Source: Shimia sp039969785 (GTDB lineage: Bacteria; Pseudomonadota; Alphaproteobacteria; Rhodobacterales; Rhodobacteraceae). From it: DNA of 64,000 nt. A model generated the notes under the pieces. It worked only from the letters and a program-made list of their open reading frames with translations, was not told the origin of the DNA and made no database searches. The stretch covers positions 124,001 to 188,000 of the forward strand of contig NZ_JBDVNC010000037.1 of the NCBI RefSeq assembly GCF_039969785.1, given 5' to 3'. The translations under genes and the position numbers were made by a program. This document shows positions 60,175 to 64,000 of the stretch, piece by piece (position 1 is the first letter of the stretch; the number at the start of each line of letters is the position of its first letter).

Positions 60175-62118
60175 TCAGCGCCGCGGTTTCCCGCCTCTGG
60201 TGAAATCTATCTTCTCGGTCAACGCATCCAGCGCCGCCCGTTCGTCCTTGTCTATCGGGGCGCCATTGGCGCCCACCTCGTAATCACCCGCATCTTCGTG
60301 GCGGCTGCGCATGGCGTTGTTGCGGGCTTCGGCAGCCTGACTCAGCCGCCACGTAACAGCCTCGTCAGCAACACCCAAGAGGTCTTCTTCGGCTTCAGCA
60401 ATCTCCGCAGTCAGCCCCCGTTCGGTCTTGAGCTTAGCCAGTTCCTCGGTCAGCGTCAGACGTGCGATATCCACGTCGCCAGGGTGTCGAACCGCAGGGG
60501 TGATGGCGACATAGGGATGGCGCAACAGTTTTTCAACAGCATCCACACCCAAAGCCGCTTCGACTTGCGCCCTGGGGTCCGGAGTGTTGGCATATCGCAT
60601 CAAAACGTCCCGGATCAGGGCATTATCTGCATCCAGACACTCCATGGTTTCAATGGCATACTCAAAATCATCCAGCAATTCCGGTGTCATCAAAGCCACA
60701 CTCAGAACCACCGCCTCGCGCATGCGATGTTCAACCGGGCCTTCGCTGGCCGCCAGAATTGAGGCCTTGGTGTTTGTCTGAACCTTCGGCTGGGACTGCC
60801 ATTTGCCACGCTTCCCACCGCCACTACTGCGTTGCGGGCGGAACAGATCCCAGCGCAGTTCCTTCATCGCCTGACCGTAATGCGCCCGGATCGACGGATC
60901 CTGGATCAATTTGATCTTTTCACGCAACGTCTTGTCCAGTGCGGCCTTACGTTCCGGGCTGTCAAAGATTTTACCCTCGATCTCACGCTGCCACAGCAGC
61001 TGCACCATCGGTAGGGCGTGGTCCAACACCCTTTGCACCGCTGCCGGTCCCTTGGCGCGAATAAGATCGTCCGGGTCCTGACCCTCGGGCATTATTGCAA
61101 AGCGCAGGCTTTTACCGGCCTCTAACATGGGCAAAGCCGTATCAATCACCCGCATGGCCGCGCGCAATCCGGCGGTATCACCATCCAGCGCAATGATCGG
61201 CTCGTCCGCGACACGCCACATCAGTTGCAACTGGTTTTCCGTGATCGCCGTGCCCAGCGGCGCCACAGACGCGCCAAACCCCGCCTCAACCAGCGCGATC
61301 ACATCCATATACCCTTCGGCCACCACCAGCGGCTGTCCCTTGCCGGCCGCCTCACGCGCCGGGCCGTGGTTGTAAAGACTACGCCCCTTATCAAACAGGT
61401 CGGTTTCCGGCGAGTTCAGGTATTTGGCATTGTCATTCGGGTCCATTGCCCGCCCGCCAAAGGCGATACAGCGCCCGCGGGCATCCCGGATCGGAAACAT
61501 GATCCGGTTGCGAAACGTGTCATAAGGCTTGCCACCCTTGGTCGACGGTTTGGCCAGTCCGGCACCCAAAATCAGATCAGGCGCAACGTCTTTGCCAACC
61601 AGATGGTCCCACAGCCCCTGCCAGCCATCCGGTGCAAAGCCGATGTCAAACCGGTCGCGTGCCGCCCCATCCAATCCGCGCCGCTCCAGATACTCACGCG
61701 CGGCGGTGCCCTGCCCGGTCTTCAACATCAGCTGAAAATGCTGCACCGCCATTTCCATAACTTCGGCCAGCTGGGTATGCCGGTCGGCTTTTTCACGGGC
61801 CCGCGGATCGCGTTCTGGCATCTGCATACCGGCCTCTTCGGCCAGAATGCGGATCGCTTCCATGAATTCTACATTTTCGGTTTCGCGCACAAAGGAAATT
61901 GCATCGCCCTTGGCATGACAGCCAAAGCAATAATAATACCCCTTGCGGTCATCGACGTGAAACGACGCCGTCTTTTCATGGTGAAACGGACACGGCGCCC
62001 ACATGTCACCTTTGCCCTGATTGGACTTGCGCGCATCCCACATGACTTTGCGCCCCACCACCTGAGACAGGCTGGTGCGGCTGCGCAATTCATCCAGGAA
62101 TCCGGGCGGCAGGCTCAT
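60175..62118 (-). CDS. dnaG: DNA primase
   Basis: DnaG makes RNA primers for Okazaki fragments and leading strands. The 647 residues show the CHC2 zinc finger (APCPFHHEKTASFHVDDRKGYYYCFGCHAKGD, about 41-72). The RNA polymerase core with TOPRIM residues follows: VVAEGYMDVIALVEAG, about 266, and IIALDGDTAGLRA, about 307. A C-terminal helicase-binding domain comes after. dnaG precedes rpoD, a conserved pairing (here 122 bases apart). The start is ATG 62118. A small secreted protein gene lies 36 bases upstream. Confidence 0.97.
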   Translation of the reverse strand: MSLPPGFLDELRSRTSLSQVVGRKVMWDARKSNQGKGDMWAPCPFHHEKTASFHVDDRKGYYYCFGCHAKGDAISFVRETENVEFMEAIRILAEEAGMQMPERDPRAREKADRHTQLAEVMEMAVQHFQLMLKTGQGTAAREYLERRGLDGAARDRFDIGFAPDGWQGLWDHLVGKDVAPDLILGAGLAKPSTKGGKPYDTFRNRIMFPIRDARGRCIAFGGRAMDPNDNAKYLNSPETDLFDKGRSLYNHGPAREAAGKGQPLVVAEGYMDVIALVEAGFGASVAPLGTAITENQLQLMWRVADEPIIALDGDTAGLRAAMRVIDTALPMLEAGKSLRFAIMPEGQDPDDLIRAKGPAAVQRVLDHALPMVQLLWQREIEGKIFDSPERKAALDKTLREKIKLIQDPSIRAHYGQAMKELRWDLFRPQRSSGGGKRGKWQSQPKVQTNTKASILAASEGPVEHRMREAVVLSVALMTPELLDDFEYAIETMECLDADNALIRDVLMRYANTPDPRAQVEAALGVDAVEKLLRHPYVAITPAVRHPGDVDIARLTLTEELAKLKTERGLTAEIAEAEEDLLGVADEAVTWRLSQAAEARNNAMRSRHEDAGDYEVGANGAPIDKDERAALDALTEKIDFTRGGKPRR

Positions 62119-62154
62119 TCAGAAAATATGGGCGCGCTTAGGCGCCCTGTCCAG

Positions 62155-62466
62155 TCACTGGGCAAGGCAGGTGTCTAGATAGGCTTTGCCCGGGTCCAGC
62201 TTAAGTTCTTTGCGCTTTAGATCGCTATAGATCCAGTCGACAATCGCAGGCACCGCCCCAAGATATTTCTCAGCTACGGCCTCGTCTTCGCCCGACGTCA
62301 TCAGTTCCAGCGCTTTTTTCTCGCTTGTGCGTTCCAAACGCAGTTCGGTCGCGCGCGTCACAATCGCGGCCTGCGCTTCGCATTCTGCTTTCTTACTTGC
62401 GGCATAAGCGGGTGCAACGCCAGCGGATGTGGCAAGAACAAGAGAAATGACTGGCAGAAAACGCAT
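62155..62466 (-). CDS. Small secreted protein of unknown function
   Basis: This 103-residue protein has a signal peptide (MRFLPVISLVLATSAGVAPAYA, cleavage about 22) and a helical, charged mature part (ATELRLERTSEKKALELM). The pair of cysteines, at about 29 and 100, could form one disulfide. I do not recognise a family. The start ATG 62466 follows AAGGACGTCGCA. It lies between soxG and dnaG on the same strand, with gaps of 40 and 36 bases, so it may be cotranscribed with either. Confidence 0.7.
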   Translation of the reverse strand: MRFLPVISLVLATSAGVAPAYAASKKAECEAQAAIVTRATELRLERTSEKKALELMTSGEDEAVAEKYLGAVPAIVDWIYSDLKRKELKLDPGKAYLDTCLAQ

Positions 62467-62506
62467 TGCGACGTCCTTGTGTTGGGATCAACTGCACCTG
62501 TTGATG

Positions 62507-63058
62507 TCAGGATGAGGCGCGCGCCGCAACCCCTTTCATCGCGGTCTCCAATTCGTGAACAAGCGTTTTGGCCATGGATCGAAACGTCATGATCTGAAAG
62601 CTTGCATCACCAATCCGCGTGATCGAAATGGTCATATGTTGCAGCATCGTGCGCGCGCTGTGCCCGCGCTTGAACGTGACCTGTCGCAGGTCCAGCGGCA
62701 CCAGCCGCGCCAAAACGGCTTCGGCGTCGCTCCCTTCAAGCTTCACTACGGCCCAGGCATCCGATTGATCGCTCAGGGCGGCGTGATCTGCCAAGCGCGC
62801 ATCCGGCTCCGGCCCGATCAGCATCACCTGTCCCTGCCCAAACCAGATCGCGCGCGCACCGTCTTTACCCGTGGCCCGGTTCACACCGGGCAACGCCATC
62901 TCATGCGCGGCCTTTAACGCCCCGGCCAGCGCGGCTTCTTTCCCGCGCCGCGCTGCCAGCGAGGTCATGACCGACATTGGTACCTCGCTCAGCACCGTTT
63001 GTCCGATCTCCAGCGGCAGCATCCCGTCACAGGGCGATTTTGCAATCAATTCAGCCAC
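62507..63058 (-). CDS. soxG: Sarcosine oxidase gamma subunit
   Basis: SoxG is a structural subunit of the heterotetrameric sarcosine oxidase that demethylates sarcosine to glycine, formaldehyde and H2O2. The 183 residues have the fold of the T-protein/SoxG family: VMTSLAARRGKEAALAGALKAAHEMALPGVNRATG (about 30-65), AIWFGQGQVMLIG, and QVTFKRGHSARTMLQHMTISITRIGDASFQIMTFRSMAKTLVHEL near the end. GTG 63058 has AAGGAGG 8 bases upstream and overlaps the soxA stop by 8 bases. It is the last gene of the sox operon. Confidence 0.9.
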   Translation of the reverse strand: MAELIAKSPCDGMLPLEIGQTVLSEVPMSVMTSLAARRGKEAALAGALKAAHEMALPGVNRATGKDGARAIWFGQGQVMLIGPEPDARLADHAALSDQSDAWAVVKLEGSDAEAVLARLVPLDLRQVTFKRGHSARTMLQHMTISITRIGDASFQIMTFRSMAKTLVHELETAMKGVAARASS

Positions 63059-64000
63059 GCACGCGCCCTCCTTCGGGGTCAAAGAATACCGGATCACACA
63101 CCGCACAACGTGTCGTCACCTGCCGCAGATGATCCACCATCATGATCTCTTCACCATGGCGCGCACGTCCATTGCGCAAAAAACCCAGGCCCAAAAAGCT
63201 CTCCAACGTTGGGGAAAAACCAACTGACGTGGTGTAGCCCTGGGCATTTTCGCGGGTCGCCTCGGCGTCCGCTTCAAACAAATGCGCCCCTGCGGTCAAC
63301 TGTTTGACGGCCCCCACCGGTTTCAACCCGACAAGCTGTTCACGCTCGGCCCCGGACAACCCGGGACGTTCGCTCATGGTCTTGCCCACACAGTCCTTTT
63401 TCTGGCTCACCATCCGGTCCATGGCAATGTCAAATGCCGTGACGCGTCCGTGAATTTCAGAATGGGTGATGAAACCTTTCTCGATCCGCAGCACGTTCAA
63501 CGCTTCCATACCATACAGCCCGCCGCCCATCGCTTCGGCCCGCGCAGTCAGCAAACGGAAAAGACTGGCGCCAAACCGCGATGGCACTGCGATCTCATAG
63601 GCATGCTCTCCGCTGAACGAAATCCGGAACAGGCGTCCCTTGACACCCTGCACCGTGACCGCGCCACAACCCATAAACGGCCAGCTTTCATTGCTGATCT
63701 CCTGATCGACCAGCCCGTTCAGCATGTCACGGGCCTTGGGTCCGGCAACAGCAAATTGCGCCCATTGTTCTGTAACCGAAATCAATGACACATCCATTTG
63801 CGGGCACAGACACTGATGCACATATTCCAGATGCCGCATCACCGAACCTGCGGCCGCCGTGGTGGTGGTCATCACGTAATGCGTTTCGCCCAGACGCGCC
63901 GTTGTACCATCATCCATCACGGTGCCATCTTCGCGCAGCATCAGACCATACCGCGTGCGCCCAACCTTAAGCGTCGAGAACATGTTGCAATAGACAAAGT
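63051..64000 (-). CDS. soxA: Sarcosine oxidase alpha subunit, C-terminal part (cut by window edge)
   Basis: The open frame continues off the right edge (FVYCNMFSTLKVGRTRYG and on), so the N-terminal NAD/FAD part lies outside. What is visible, about 316 residues, is the aminomethyltransferase (GcvT-like) folate-binding domain. It has YGLMLREDGTVMDDGTTARLGETHYVMTTT, MDVSLISVTEQWAQFAVAGPKA, FRISFSGEHAYEIAVPS, RIEKGFITHSEIHGRVTAFD, a C-terminal DCVGK, and GYTTSVGFSPTLESFLGLGFL. This domain passes the formaldehyde unit to tetrahydrofolate. The stop is at 63051, overlapping soxG. Confidence 0.93.
   Translation of the reverse strand, partial: FVYCNMFSTLKVGRTRYGLMLREDGTVMDDGTTARLGETHYVMTTTTAAAGSVMRHLEYVHQCLCPQMDVSLISVTEQWAQFAVAGPKARDMLNGLVDQEISNESWPFMGCGAVTVQGVKGRLFRISFSGEHAYEIAVPSRFGASLFRLLTARAEAMGGGLYGMEALNVLRIEKGFITHSEIHGRVTAFDIAMDRMVSQKKDCVGKTMSERPGLSGAEREQLVGLKPVGAVKQLTAGAHLFEADAEATRENAQGYTTSVGFSPTLESFLGLGFLRNGRARHGEEIMMVDHLRQVTTRCAVCDPVFFDPEGGRVRG

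Overview
The window is a chromosomal segment of an alphaproteobacterium, most probably a member of the Rhodobacteraceae (marine Roseobacter group). This rests on the gene families and their order: a rhaDI / rhaRSTPQUK rhamnose locus of rhizobial type, nrdR-ribD-ribE-ribBA-ribH-nusB in one orientation, dnaG upstream of rpoD, KpsC/KpsS-type capsule genes next to ribD, and an soxA-soxG sarcosine oxidase end at the right edge. Base composition looks fairly GC-rich throughout except for about 40.5-43.7 kb, which reads visibly more AT-rich. No rRNA, tRNA, CRISPR array, phage or intact IS element was recognised.

Layout. 0-5 kb: partial MATE exporter, MFS transporter, primosomal helicase PriA and a fructose-6-phosphate aldolase-type transaldolase. 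5-15.8 kb: a complete L-rhamnose uptake and catabolism locus. Divergent arms read from an inverted-repeat operator next to the DeoR-type regulator rhaR: rhaD and rhaI leftward, rhaR-S-T-P-Q-M-K rightward. 15.9-18.2 kb: an MFS transporter and an aldo/keto reductase. 18.4-25 kb: a two-component system, a tiny secreted Pro/Gly-rich protein, and a ferredoxin / membrane cytochrome b / Tat-exported FAD protein operon ending in a patatin lipoprotein. The operon looks like a trans-membrane electron route to a periplasmic flavoenzyme, and it is the most interesting candidate system here. 25-32 kb: nitronate monooxygenase, FKBP, and a tight six-gene run of hydrolase and lyase genes. 32-38 kb: DUF302 protein, CadC-like regulator, MmcB-like nuclease-fold protein, cold-shock protein with a long structured leader, an ArsR/SRPBCC operon, a hairpin cluster, and an iodotyrosine-deiodinase-like nitroreductase.

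38-56 kb: the riboflavin genes nusB, ribH, ribBA, then ribE, then ribD and nrdR, all on the minus strand but split into three blocks. The first interruption (40.5-48.9 kb) carries LysE, sulfotransferase, CadC-like regulator, proline-racemase-family enzyme, SLC13-type transporter, VOC protein and HxlR regulator. The second (49.7-54.3 kb) is a plus-strand capsule-export cassette (kpsS, an OPX lipoprotein, kpsC). 56-64 kb: YjbQ-family protein, three tandem paralogous small exported proteins of unknown function, rpoD, dnaG, a small secreted protein, and the soxG / partial soxA end of a sarcosine oxidase operon.

How the genes work together. Rhamnose enters through the RhaSTPQ ABC importer, is converted between anomers by RhaM, isomerised by RhaI, phosphorylated by RhaK, and cleaved by RhaD to DHAP and lactaldehyde; the dehydrogenase half of RhaD probably oxidises the aldehyde. 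RhaR probably controls both arms. In the 18-25 kb locus a sensor kinase with a periplasmic PPPPGG stretch, a secreted PPPGGG protein and a flavoprotein with a long PPGGG insertion suggest one periplasmic system. All functional statements come from sequence patterns only; no database search was run.
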